Source: Hyphomicrobiales bacterium (GTDB lineage: Bacteria > Pseudomonadota > Alphaproteobacteria > Rhizobiales > Rhizobiaceae). From it: a DNA stretch of 64,000 nucleotides. Numbering within the stretch: position 1 is the stretch's first letter; each line of letters starts with the position of its first letter. A program made the position numbers and the translations under genes. Positions 1-7,796 of this stretch are shown here, in pieces. The DNA lies in the NCBI GenBank assembly GCA_900470155.1, contig UBZT01000014.1:124001-188000 (forward strand), read 5' to 3'. Below the pieces are notes generated by a model. The model saw only the letters and a program-made list of their open reading frames with translations. It was not told where the DNA came from and searched no databases.

Positions 1-152
1 TTCTGCACACGATCAAGGGCGCGGCAGTGAATGTCGGGCTGAATGAAATCGCGGTGAAGGCGAATGCCCTGCGGGGTCATCCGCCATCGCCAGCACAAGT
101 CGAATTGCTGGGCGAAGAAATCCTCGCCCTAAAATTTAAATTGGTAGCCTGA
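1..152 (+). CDS. Hpt domain phosphotransfer protein, C-terminal fragment
   Basis: The window opens inside a gene read in frame 3; only the last 49 codons are present, ending in TGA at 150-152. The peptide begins LHTIKGAAVNVGL, which matches the conserved His-x-x-Lys-Gly segment of histidine phosphotransfer (Hpt) domains, where the His carries the phosphate. The rest is a helical tail. The next gene, an HD-GYP response regulator, begins 17 bases downstream with its own ribosome site, so the two are probably cotranscribed and this protein may feed phosphate to it; that partnership is inferred from position only. The N-terminal part, possibly with sensor or receiver domains, lies outside the window. 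Confidence 0.75.
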   Translation, partial: LHTIKGAAVNVGLNEIAVKANALRGHPPSPAQVELLGEEILALKFKLVA

Positions 153-169
153 AAGGCACGGAGGCGTTC

Positions 170-1258
170 ATGCGTATTTTGTTGGTTGACGACAATGCAA
201 CAAACCTGAAGCTTCTGACGAAGCTCGTCGGCAAGCTCGATAATTGTGAGGCCTTGACCTATTCCAGCCCGGATGCCGTTCTCTCGGCTTTGCCGGAACT
301 CGATTTCGACATCGCGATTATCGATTACCAGATGCCGGTCTACAACGGCGTGGAGCTTTATACCGAGATCGTGCGCTTCGAAAAATATGCCCAGGTGCCT
401 GTCATTTTCGTCACCGGCGACAAGGACATGACCACCCGCATGGCGGCACTGAATGCCGGGGCGATCGATTTTTTGACTAAGCCGGTCAATCCTATCGAGT
501 TCAATGCCCGGGTGCAGAACATCGTCAGCCTGGCTCGTGCCCGTCGCCAGCTTGCCGACCAGGCCGAATGGTTGCGCCGCGAGGTCGAGCGTGCTGTCGG
601 CGAACTGCGCGAGCGCGAACAGGAAATCATCCACCGTCTGACGCTCGCAGCCGGCTACAAGGATCCGGATACCGCCCGCCACACCCTGCGCGTCGCCGCT
701 TATTCCGAAGCGATCGCGGTCGAGCTGGGACTGCCACCACAGGTCTGCCACGACATCCGCCTGGCCGCCCCGATGCACGACATCGGCAAGGTTGCCATGC
801 CCGATACCGTGCTCCTGAAGCAGGGTCGCCTAACCGAGGCGGAATACCGGCAGATGCAGGCACATGCCCAGATCGGCAGTGACATTCTCGGCCAGGCGCA
901 TTCGTCCCTCCTGCAGCTTGCCTCGGAAATTGCCGCCAGCCACCATGAACGCTGGGACGGCCAGGGCTATCCGAACCGGATCACCGGTTCGGCCATTCCG
1001 ATCTCGGGCCGTATCGTCTGCATCGCCGACAATTTCGATGCGCTGACGACCGAGCGTCCGTACAAGCCAGCCTGGAGCTTCGAGCGTACTGCCGAGCACA
1101 TTCTCGGCCGGGCCGGCACCCAGTTCGATCCGGATTGTGTTGCCGCCTTCGAGCGGGCGCTGCCGCGCATTCAGGCGATCATGGAACAGGACAGGCGGGA
1201 ACAGGCCGAGGAGGCGGAACGCCTGGCACTCGCATCCGGCGATCATCGGGTGGCTTGA
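170..1258 (+). CDS. Response regulator with HD-GYP c-di-GMP phosphodiesterase domain
   Basis: A 362-residue protein. Residues 1-120 form a receiver domain with acidic pocket VDDN, phosphoacceptor Asp52 (IDYQMP) and Lys104. A short linker helix (about 125-155) leads to an HD-GYP domain with the HD pair His203-Asp204, the HH pair at 258-259 and the signature Gly266-Tyr267-Pro268. The family hydrolyses cyclic di-GMP in the cytoplasm, and all signature residues are intact, so activity is expected. The start is set by GGAGGC a few bases before the ATG. It lies directly after an Hpt-domain gene and probably belongs to the same phosphorelay. The output process (motility, biofilm or cell cycle) cannot be read from the sequence. 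Confidence 0.9.
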   Translation: MRILLVDDNATNLKLLTKLVGKLDNCEALTYSSPDAVLSALPELDFDIAIIDYQMPVYNGVELYTEIVRFEKYAQVPVIFVTGDKDMTTRMAALNAGAIDFLTKPVNPIEFNARVQNIVSLARARRQLADQAEWLRREVERAVGELREREQEIIHRLTLAAGYKDPDTARHTLRVAAYSEAIAVELGLPPQVCHDIRLAAPMHDIGKVAMPDTVLLKQGRLTEAEYRQMQAHAQIGSDILGQAHSSLLQLASEIAASHHERWDGQGYPNRITGSAIPISGRIVCIADNFDALTTERPYKPAWSFERTAEHILGRAGTQFDPDCVAAFERALPRIQAIMEQDRREQAEEAERLALASGDHRVA

Positions 1259-1337
1259 GAACCTTTGATCGTGTCTTCGAACGTGCTAAGGGCGGCAAGT
1301 TCTGCTCGTCCACGTTATCGATGCCGGAGGCACGTTC

Positions 1338-2375
1338 ATGCGCTCACTGACTATCCGCCGCCCAGACGATTGGCACCTGCATCTGCGCGACGGCGCCATG
1401 ATGGAAGGCGTGATCGGCGATACCAGCCGGCATTTTGCCCGTGCCATCATCATGCCCAATCTCGTGCCACCGGTTGTCACCACGGCAGATGCCCGCGCCT
1501 ATCGCGAGCGTATCGTCAAGGCGATCCCGGCCGGAGACACCTTCGAACCGCTGATGACCCTTTATCTCACCGAGGGCACCAATCCGGATGATCTGGAAGA
1601 AGGCAAGACAAGCGGGCTGATCACGGCGGTCAAGCTCTATCCCGCCGGTGCCACGACCAATTCCCATGGCGGCGTGCGTGATTTCGAAAAGGCAATGCCG
1701 GCGCTCGAGCGCATGGCGAAGATCGGTCTGCCGCTCTGCGTTCATGGTGAAGTGACCACGCCGGAAGTTGATATCTTCGACCGCGAGAAGGTCTTCATCG
1801 ACACCGTTCTCGATCCGCTGCGCAAGCGCCTGCCGGAACTCAAGGTGACGATGGAACATGTCACGACGTCCGACGGCATCGACTACATCAAGTCGGCCGA
1901 CAAAAACCTCGCCGGCTCGATCACCACCCATCACCTGATCATCAATCGCAACGCCATCCTCGTTGGCGGCATCCGCCCGCATTATTACTGCCTGCCGGTC
2001 GCCAAGCGCGAGAGCCATCGCCTGGCGCTGCGCGCAGCGGCAACCTCCGGCGATCGCCGCTTCTTCCTCGGCACGGATTCGGCCCCGCACATCGATCCGC
2101 TGAAGGAATGCGGCTGCGGCTGCGCCGGCATCTACACCTCGATCAACACGATGAGCTGCCTGGCCCATGTCTTCGAACAGGACAATGCGCTCGACAGGCT
2201 GGAAGCCTTCGCCTCGCTCAATGGCCCCGCCTGGTATGGATTGCCCGCCAACGAGAAGACGATCACGCTCGTTCGTCGCGACGAGCCGGTCGATGTCCCA
2301 GCAAAAATCGAAACCGGTGCCGGCACGGTAACCGTGTTCGACCCCATGTTCCCGCTGCATTGGGACGTTGCCTGA
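1338..2375 (+). CDS. pyrC: Dihydroorotase, class II
   Basis: 345 residues, the usual length of the E. coli-type (class II) enzyme that cyclises N-carbamoyl-L-aspartate to dihydroorotate in de novo pyrimidine synthesis. The zinc-binding HxH sits at His13/His15 in DWHLHLRDG; the lysine that becomes carboxylated is in VKLYPAG; further ligands are in VHGE and THHL; and the catalytic Asp is in the TDSAPH motif. An ATG preceded by GGAGGCACG sets the start. It is monocistronic, with 79 bases before and about 200 after. Two more UMP-pathway genes (pyrE at 3608 and pyrD at 42979) are in the window but not in an operon with it. Confidence 0.97.
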   Translation: MRSLTIRRPDDWHLHLRDGAMMEGVIGDTSRHFARAIIMPNLVPPVVTTADARAYRERIVKAIPAGDTFEPLMTLYLTEGTNPDDLEEGKTSGLITAVKLYPAGATTNSHGGVRDFEKAMPALERMAKIGLPLCVHGEVTTPEVDIFDREKVFIDTVLDPLRKRLPELKVTMEHVTTSDGIDYIKSADKNLAGSITTHHLIINRNAILVGGIRPHYYCLPVAKRESHRLALRAAATSGDRRFFLGTDSAPHIDPLKECGCGCAGIYTSINTMSCLAHVFEQDNALDRLEAFASLNGPAWYGLPANEKTITLVRRDEPVDVPAKIETGAGTVTVFDPMFPLHWDVA

Positions 2376-2581
2376 GACGAGAACGGCGGCCCGGCGCTTG
2401 TCAGCCATGTCGTGCCCGGCTAGTTTGCGGTCGGGCCGGATGCAGCCTGCTGCCCGCAGCGGAAACGCCATGGTGAATGCATCCCAACCTGTCTCATCCG
2501 CCGGATCCCGGTAGCCAGATGACGAAGGGGTCAGCAATGCGGGCGCTGATAGCTCCATTCGTCTCTTGCAGAGGATGAAAC

Positions 2582-3145
2582 ATGCGTGATTTTCGCGATG
2601 CAAAGATCATGGCCAAATCGCTCCGTCAGCGTTTGACGGAACGCGGCCTGACAATCTCCCACAGTGAAGCGCTCGAACTCGTGGCCGAACAGTTCGGATT
2701 CGGCAACTGGAATATTCTGGCGGCAAAACTGGCCGTCGACGCAGAGCGGCCAACGTCCACCCCGTTGCAAATCGCGCCGCCCATTCCGATCTTCAGGATT
2801 TTCGATGTCGCCAAGGCGCGGGAGTTCTATTGCGACTATCTTGGGATGACGGTCGATTGGGAGCATCGTTTCGGGGAGGACTTTCCGCTCTACCTTCAGG
2901 TGTCACGGGACAGCCTCGTTCTGCATCTGAGCGAACATTCCGGCGACGCCAGTCCCGGTGCCCGCATTTTCGTCTGGGTGACGGACGTCGCGGCGATCCA
3001 CAAGCAGATCACCGCACGAGCCTACCGCTTTCTCAAGCCCGGCCTGTCCGAGGCACCCTGGGGTCGCGAACTGCACCTGACCGACCCGTTCAGCAACCGC
3101 ATCACCTTGTGCCAGAAGGCGGAAACCGCCGCAGAAGCCAAGTAG
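2582..3145 (+). CDS. VOC/glyoxalase superfamily protein with N-terminal glyoxalase-related segment
   Basis: 187 residues. The first 50 or so (KIMAKSLRQRL..., HSEALELVAEQFGFGNWN) are the small helical glyoxalase-related module often found before bleomycin-resistance/glyoxalase folds. Residues 60-180 form a vicinal-oxygen-chelate domain with the repeated beta-alpha-beta pattern (IPIFRIFDVAKAREFY..., HLTDPFSNRITL). Such proteins bind small molecules or catalyse metal-dependent isomerisations or ring openings; the substrate here is unknown. GAGGATG precedes the ATG. The gene converges with a small DUF3096 gene, and a hairpin (roughly ATCCCCCC...GGGGGGAT, 3158-3189) lies between the stop codons and may end both transcripts. 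Confidence 0.85.
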   Translation: MRDFRDAKIMAKSLRQRLTERGLTISHSEALELVAEQFGFGNWNILAAKLAVDAERPTSTPLQIAPPIPIFRIFDVAKAREFYCDYLGMTVDWEHRFGEDFPLYLQVSRDSLVLHLSEHSGDASPGARIFVWVTDVAAIHKQITARAYRFLKPGLSEAPWGRELHLTDPFSNRITLCQKAETAAEAK

Positions 3146-3196
3146 CGATGCAGATCCATCCCCCCGCTCCCCAATTGATGGTGGGGGGATTACACG

Positions 3197-3346
3197 TCAG
3201 AGTGTGACGAGCTGCGGCCAGAGGCCGGTAATGCCGACAAGGATCAGATAGATCGCCACGACATAGTTGAGCAGTCGCGGCATGACCAGGATCAGGATGC
3301 CTGCGATCAAGGCGATAATCGGCTGGATGGCGAGTGTGGCGTTCAT
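3197..3346 (-). CDS. DUF3096 family small membrane protein
   Basis: A 49-residue protein consisting almost entirely of two hydrophobic stretches (about residues 5-22 and 26-46), beginning MNATLAIQPIIALIAG. This matches the DUF3096 family, tiny inner-membrane proteins of unknown function common in alphaproteobacteria. The same frame stays open further upstream, but the N-terminus of the family and the hydrophobic profile place the start at the ATG at 3346. It is a single gene, convergent with the VOC gene before it and divergent from pyrE. No function can be assigned. Confidence 0.75.
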   Translation of the reverse strand: MNATLAIQPIIALIAGILILVMPRLLNYVVAIYLILVGITGLWPQLVTL

Positions 3347-3607
3347 TATGTCTTCGTCTCCTGGTTTTGAAGGTCTCGAACAGTAAATCCGAGACAATGT
3401 CGGTGGCGATTCTCGGCGCGACAATCCCCGCCGAAGATGGCGGTTGCCGCGCCAAAAAGGCCTGCGGCGGATTAACCCGACCGAGGCCGTATTGTTCCAT
3501 CGGCGGAACGCTATCGATCGTTTTGAAGCAGACAGGCAAGGCAACCATCTGGCCTCGCCTGCCTCTTCCTGCTATGGGCGCAGGAACCGCATATCAAGGA
3601 GCGCCGG

Positions 3608-4300
3608 ATGACCCAGACCACATTCACCGATCCTGCCGTCATGGCTGAACTCGTCGCGAAGATGCTTTGGGAAATCAAGGCGGTGCACTTCAACGCCAGC
3701 GATCCCTACAAGCTTTCCTCCGGCATGCGCAGCCCCGTCTACATCGATTGCCGCAAACTTCTGTCCTATCCGCGCGTGCGCTCCGCGGTAATGGATTTTG
3801 CCGCTGCCACCCTGATGCGCAATGCCGGCTTCGAGCAGTTCGACTGCATCGCCGGCGGCGAGACGGCCGGCATTCCCTTTGCCGCCCTCCTGGCTGATCG
3901 CCTCGGCCTGCCGATGATCTATGTGCGCAAAGCGCCGAAGGGCCATGGCCGCAATGCGCAGATCGAAGGCAACATGCCGGAAGGCTCGCGCGTCCTCGTC
4001 ATCGAGGACCTGACGACCGCCGGCGGCAGCATGTTCAAGTTTATCGAGGCTGTGCGCGCCGCAGGTGGCATCGTCGACCACGGCATCGCGCTGTTCTTCT
4101 ATGGCATCTTCCCGGAGGCCGAACAGCGCTTCGAAGACGGCAAGGTCAAGCTCCACTACATCGCCACGTGGCGCAACGTTCTGGCCGTCGCCCGCGAGCA
4201 GAAACTGTTCGATGAACAAACCCTCTCGGAAGTCGAGGCCTTTCTCGATGCGCCGCTGGCCTGGTCGGGCCGCAATGGTGGGGTTTCGTCGCTCGGCTGA
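3608..4300 (+). CDS. pyrE: Orotate phosphoribosyltransferase
   Basis: 230 residues. It transfers phosphoribose from PRPP to orotate, the fifth step of UMP synthesis. The PRPP-binding signature is visible as [13 protein letters not shown] near residues 131-143, and the flexible-loop segment as [15 protein letters not shown]. The length suits the rhizobial enzyme, which is slightly longer than that of E. coli. An ATG after AAGGAGC at 3597-3603 sets the start. The leader holds an imperfect inverted repeat (about 3535-3566, AGGCAAGGC/GCCTCGCCT), which could be a leader hairpin, but no U-run follows it. Fructokinase begins 80 bases downstream with its own operator, so pyrE may be expressed alone. 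Confidence 0.96.
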   Translation: MTQTTFTDPAVMAELVAKMLWEIKAVHFNASDPYKLSSGMRSPVYIDCRKLLSYPRVRSAVMDFAAATLMRNAGFEQFDCIAGGETAGIPFAALLADRLGLPMIYVRKAPKGHGRNAQIEGNMPEGSRVLVIEDLTTAGGSMFKFIEAVRAAGGIVDHGIALFFYGIFPEAEQRFEDGKVKLHYIATWRNVLAVAREQKLFDEQTLSEVEAFLDAPLAWSGRNGGVSSLG

Positions 4301-4341
4301 GCAAATGCTCGCAATCGCACTGGAAATCGGACGCGACTTGG

Positions 4342-4357
4342 TTTAAATCGATTGAAA
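4342..4357. promoter_or_regulatory. LacI-family-like operator before the fructokinase gene
   Basis: The 16-mer TTTAAATCGATTGAAA is an almost perfect palindrome (14 of 16 positions symmetric) centred on CG, the usual architecture of LacI-family operators. It ends 23 bases before the fructokinase ATG, where a bound repressor would block RNA polymerase. No LacI-family gene lies in this window. The assignment rests on symmetry and position only. Confidence 0.5.
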
Positions 4358-4380
4358 CGGAAGTCTGGGAGGAACTCGAG

Positions 4381-5307
4381 ATGATCCTGTGTTGCGGCGA
4401 AGCGCTGATCGACATGTTGCCACGCGAAACCACGCTCGGCGAGCGGGCGTTTTCGCCCTATGCCGGCGGCGCGATCTTCAACACGGCAATCGCGCTCGGC
4501 CGTCTCGGCATCGAGACGGGCTTCTTCACCGGCCTGTCCGACGATATGCTCGGTGACATCCTGCGCGACACGCTGAAATCCTCCGGCGTCGACTATAGCT
4601 ACTGTGCCACGCTCTCGCGCCCCTGCACGATCGCCCTCGTCAAGCTGACCAACGGCCAGGCATCCTATGCCTTCTATGACGAGAACACCGCTGGCCGGAT
4701 GATCACCGAAGCCGATCTGCCCAAGCTCGACGACAGCTGCGAGGCGCTGCATTTCGGCGCCATCAGCCTGATCCCGGAACCCTGCGGCTCGACCTACGAG
4801 GCGCTGATGATCCGCGAGCACAAGACCCGTATAATCTCGCTCGACCCGAACATCCGCCCCGGCTTCATCAAGGACAAGGCGGCCCACCAGACCCGCATCG
4901 CCCGCATGGCGGATATGTCCGACATCCTGAAATTCTCCGACGAAGACCTCGACTGGTTCGACCTGCCGGGCACCCAGGACGAACGCGCCGCCTACTGGCT
5001 GACGCGCGGCGCCAAGCTCGTGGTGCTGACCAAGGGCGCTGAAGGTGCCACCGGCTACACAGCGAACTTCAAGGTCTCGGTCCCGTCCAACAAGGTCGAG
5101 GTGGTCGATACCGTCGGTGCCGGCGATACGTTTGACGCCGGCATCCTCGCTTCGCTGAAGCGTCAGGGATTGCTGACCAAGGACAAGGTCGCGACGCTCT
5201 CGGAAGAGGCTGTGCGCGAGGCGCTGACCGTGGGGGCAAAGGCCGCCGCAGTGACGGTGTCGCGGGCCGGGGCCAACCCGCCGACGGCGGCCGAGATCGG
5301 GTTTTGA
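4381..5307 (+). CDS. Fructokinase-like sugar kinase, PfkB family
   Basis: 308 residues. The PfkB-family N-terminal glycine-rich motif is seen as YAGGAIFNTAIALGRLG, and the C-terminal ATP/anion-hole motif with the catalytic Asp as DTVGAGDTFDAGI. The family phosphorylates sugars at the 6- or 1-position; this lineage (MILCCGEALIDMLPRE) is annotated as fructokinase in rhizobia, producing fructose-6-phosphate, which Pgi (encoded 0.8 kb downstream on the other strand) converts to glucose-6-phosphate. GGGAGGAACTCGAG precedes the ATG. A LacI-like palindrome just upstream suggests sugar-responsive repression. Exact sugar specificity is inferred. Confidence 0.85.
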   Translation: MILCCGEALIDMLPRETTLGERAFSPYAGGAIFNTAIALGRLGIETGFFTGLSDDMLGDILRDTLKSSGVDYSYCATLSRPCTIALVKLTNGQASYAFYDENTAGRMITEADLPKLDDSCEALHFGAISLIPEPCGSTYEALMIREHKTRIISLDPNIRPGFIKDKAAHQTRIARMADMSDILKFSDEDLDWFDLPGTQDERAAYWLTRGAKLVVLTKGAEGATGYTANFKVSVPSNKVEVVDTVGAGDTFDAGILASLKRQGLLTKDKVATLSEEAVREALTVGAKAAAVTVSRAGANPPTAAEIGF

Positions 5308-5324
5308 GGAAGTAGAGGCCCCTC

Positions 5325-5360
5325 TCCTGAAAGCGGAAACGCTCTAAGCAGCTTTCAGGA
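5325..5360. other. Inverted repeat at the end of the toxin and fructokinase genes
   Basis: Perfect 10-base arms, TCCTGAAAGC at 5325-5334 and GCTTTCAGGA at 5351-5360, flank a 16-base loop. The right arm includes the stop codon of the PIN-domain gene. The hairpin lies between two convergent genes, so it could stabilise or end both messages, but neither side carries a U-run and it is not a canonical Rho-independent terminator. Confidence 0.5.
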
Positions 5361-5759
5361 TTCTCCGAACGGATTGACGATGCGCATGCGGTCATCGACG
5401 ACGAGGCCGTCCTGCATGTCTTCGGAGAGCAAGGTGTCGCAGCCGGCCGTGAGCGCGGCTGAAACAATCATCGCATCATAGATGGAAAGCCCATAGCGCT
5501 CGGAGACCCGAAGTCCGGTTTCGTGTGTCGCCTGCGTGACCGGCTCGACTTGCAGCAAAGCTCGGATCGTGCCGAGAAACACATACGTCTCCGGCCATGA
5601 CATCCGCATCTTCCGGCGCAGAACATTGGCAATTTCGTTGAGGACCTGAACGCTGATCGTGCCGCCTTGGGCAAGGACCGCCTCAGCCCGATCCGCTTTT
5701 CGATGATCACCCGAGGCGAGATAGAGCAGCACGTTCGTGTCAACGAACCTACCGCCCAT
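5355..5759 (-). CDS. vapC: VapC-type PIN-domain ribonuclease toxin
   Basis: 134 residues from the ATG at 5759. This is a PIN domain with all four acidic active-site residues in place: Asp7 (VDTN), Glu42 (LNEIANVL), Asp95 (IYDAMIV) and Asp114 (SEDMQDG). VapC toxins cleave tRNA or rRNA and are neutralised by their partner. The start chosen overlaps the end of the antitoxin gene (ATGGGCGGTAG), indicating translational coupling; a GTG/ATG three codons upstream is possible. The pair sits between fructokinase and pgi as a compact cassette. With the active site intact, the toxin should be functional. The target RNA is unknown. Confidence 0.88.
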   Translation of the reverse strand: MGGRFVDTNVLLYLASGDHRKADRAEAVLAQGGTISVQVLNEIANVLRRKMRMSWPETYVFLGTIRALLQVEPVTQATHETGLRVSERYGLSIYDAMIVSAALTAGCDTLLSEDMQDGLVVDDRMRIVNPFGES

Positions 5760-5979
5760 TCGCCTCATCCCGATCGAACTTGAAGTCGGGCGGCAACCGG
5801 CCGCGGAACACCCTCAGCCGCTGAAGGAGATCCTCAGGCGTCGGCTTGCGCGCGACATCGAGTTCGCGCCAGTCCGACGCGCGAATTTCGATGTTATCGC
5901 CTTCCTTGAGATTCAGCGCTTCAACAACAGTTGCGGGAAGGCGCACCGCAAGACTGTTGCCCCACTTGGCAATCTGCAT
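5749..5979 (-). CDS. vapB: AbrB/MazE-type antitoxin of a VapBC pair
   Basis: 76 residues. The N-terminal half (MQIAKWGNSLAVRLPATVVEALNLKEGDNIEI) is a SpoVT/AbrB swapped-hairpin DNA-binding domain; the C-terminal half is a charged tail expected to bind and inhibit the toxin. An upstream TTG in frame is rejected because the bases around it (GGAG) form the ribosome site for the ATG at 5979. The gene overlaps the toxin gene by 11 bases. A perfect 8-base inverted repeat lies 13 bases upstream and is the likely autoregulatory operator. Confidence 0.88.
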   Translation of the reverse strand: MQIAKWGNSLAVRLPATVVEALNLKEGDNIEIRASDWRELDVARKPTPEDLLQRLRVFRGRLPPDFKFDRDEANGR

Positions 5980-5991
5980 GGTGTTCTCCAA

Positions 5992-6019
5992 TGATATACG
6001 CGCGCTCTAAGGTATATCA
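5992..6019. promoter_or_regulatory. Inverted-repeat operator of the vapBC pair
   Basis: TGATATAC at 5992-5999 and GTATATCA at 6012-6019 are perfectly complementary 8-base arms separated by 12 bases, immediately upstream of the antitoxin start on the minus strand. AbrB-type antitoxins bind such dyads to repress their own operons. The AT-rich arms would also overlap the promoter. Confidence 0.65.
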
Positions 6020-6068
6020 AAAGGAATGGCTCATCAAGCGTTAGGCCTCGTACCTTGCTCGACCAAAA

Positions 6069-7697
6069 TCACCCCTGCCTCCGCTCAGCCAGCGCCGCCA
6101 CCAACCCTTCCGTTGAGCTGTCGTGCCCGGTCGCCGCCACCTTGCCCTGCACGACCGGCAGCAACCCGGTCGCCAGTTCCTTGCCGAGCTCCACGCCCCA
6201 CTGGTCGAAGGAGTTGATCCTAAACAGCACGCCCTCGACGAAGACGCGGTGTTCGTAGAGGGCGATCAGGCGGCCGAGCGCAAACGGCGTCAGTTGGTCA
6301 TAGACAAAGGTGATCGACGGACGGTTGCCGGAAAACACCCGGTGCGGTGCGAGAAAATCGGCATCCGTGTCCGAAACACCCTTGGCGGTCAGCTGGCCCT
6401 TGGCCTCGGCCAGCGTCCGGCCCTTCATCAGCGCTTCCGATTGTGCCAGGCAATTGGCGATCAGCAGCTCGTGCTGGTGCCGTAGCTCCGGCTCGAAGCC
6501 GTTGGCGGCGATCATGAACTCGGCCGGGATCACGCTCGTGCCCTGGTGAATCAGCTGGTAGAAGGCGTGCTGGCCATTGGTGCCAGGCTCGCCCCAGACG
6601 ACAGGACCGGACGCGCCGGCAACCGGCTTGCCGTCGATCGTGACGCTCTTGCCGTTCGATTCCATGTCGAGCTGCTGCAGATAGGCCGGAAAGCGCGACA
6701 GCCGCTGGTCATAGGGCAGGATCGCGCGGGTCTGGTAGCCCAGCACATTGCGATGAAACACGCCGAGCGCGCCGAGCAGCATCGGCAGGTTTTCGCGGAA
6801 GGGTGCTGTGCGGAAATGCTCGTCCATCGCATGGGCGCCGTCGAGGAACTTGCCGAAATTGTCAGAACCGATCGCGATCATCAGCGGTAGGCCGATCGCC
6901 GACCAGATCGAGTAGCGCCCGCCGACCCAGTCCCAGAATCCGAAGACGCGCGCCGCGTCGATGCCGAAGGCTGAAACCTTGTCGAGCGCCGTCGAGACGG
7001 CGGCAAAGTGATGCCCGACCGAGGCCTCGCCGAGCGCCTCGGCAATGAAGGCCCGCGCCGTCTGCGCATTGGTCATGGTTTCGATTGTCGTGAAGGTTTT
7101 CGAGGCGACGATGAACAGCGTCGTCTCCGCCGAAAGCTGCTTCAGCGTGTCGGCGATATGCGCGCCATCGATATTGGAAACGAAATGCAGTTTGGGGCCG
7201 TCATGGAACGGCGCAAGCGCAAGCGTCGCCATCACCGGACCGAGATCCGAACCGCCAATACCGATATTGACCACATCCGTGATCGCCTTGCCGGTCGCAC
7301 CCTTGATCGTGCCTGCACGAACACCCTCGGCAAACGCGCCCATGGCCGCAAGCACGCCGTTGACGTCCGGCATGACATCCTGGCCGTCGACCAGGACCGG
7401 CCGGTTCGAGCGGTTGCGCAGCGCCGTGTGCAGGACCGCGCGGCCTTCGGTAAAGTTGATCGCCTCGCCGGAGAACATCGCCTCGCGCTTCTCGGCCACG
7501 CCGCCGTCGCTGCACAGCTGCTCGAGCAGCGCCATCACTTCGTCATTTACCGCGCATTTGGAATAGTCCATCAGCAGGTCGTCGGTCGCGATGCTAAACC
7601 GGCTGAAACGTGCGCTGTCGGCAGCGAATGCCGCTCTGAGGTCGTCTGCATGGGTTGCGGCGACGGTGCTGGTCAGCTGATCGATGATGGCTTGCAT
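6069..7697 (-). CDS. pgi: Glucose-6-phosphate isomerase
   Basis: 542 residues, the standard length for this cytoplasmic enzyme interconverting glucose-6-phosphate and fructose-6-phosphate. Family signatures are visible: [13 protein letters not shown], the sugar-phosphate loop SKTFTTIET, the WDWVGGRYS segment and the C-terminal signature [11 protein letters not shown] longer frame starts at 7745, but the ATG at 7697 is preceded by GGGGACC and matches the rhizobial N-terminus (MQAIIDQL). In Entner-Doudoroff organisms like rhizobia it mainly feeds fructose-6-phosphate back into the pathway, consistent with the fructokinase gene nearby. Confidence 0.97.
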   Translation of the reverse strand: MQAIIDQLTSTVAATHADDLRAAFAADSARFSRFSIATDDLLMDYSKCAVNDEVMALLEQLCSDGGVAEKREAMFSGEAINFTEGRAVLHTALRNRSNRPVLVDGQDVMPDVNGVLAAMGAFAEGVRAGTIKGATGKAITDVVNIGIGGSDLGPVMATLALAPFHDGPKLHFVSNIDGAHIADTLKQLSAETTLFIVASKTFTTIETMTNAQTARAFIAEALGEASVGHHFAAVSTALDKVSAFGIDAARVFGFWDWVGGRYSIWSAIGLPLMIAIGSDNFGKFLDGAHAMDEHFRTAPFRENLPMLLGALGVFHRNVLGYQTRAILPYDQRLSRFPAYLQQLDMESNGKSVTIDGKPVAGASGPVVWGEPGTNGQHAFYQLIHQGTSVIPAEFMIAANGFEPELRHQHELLIANCLAQSEALMKGRTLAEAKGQLTAKGVSDTDADFLAPHRVFSGNRPSITFVYDQLTPFALGRLIALYEHRVFVEGVLFRINSFDQWGVELGKELATGLLPVVQGKVAATGHDSSTEGLVAALAERRQG

Positions 7698-7796
7698 TGA
7701 CGGGTCCCCGTTTCGAAAACGATGGCCGGACATTATGCGCAGCACACGACGGGATCAAGTCGGTGAAGACCCTGACCCCGCCGCATTTCAATCGAT

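Noticed and set aside
1344..2603. 419-residue open frame on the minus strand across pyrC
   Set aside because: Antisense shadow of a high-GC gene with all catalytic motifs on the plus strand; no ribosome site and no recognisable product.
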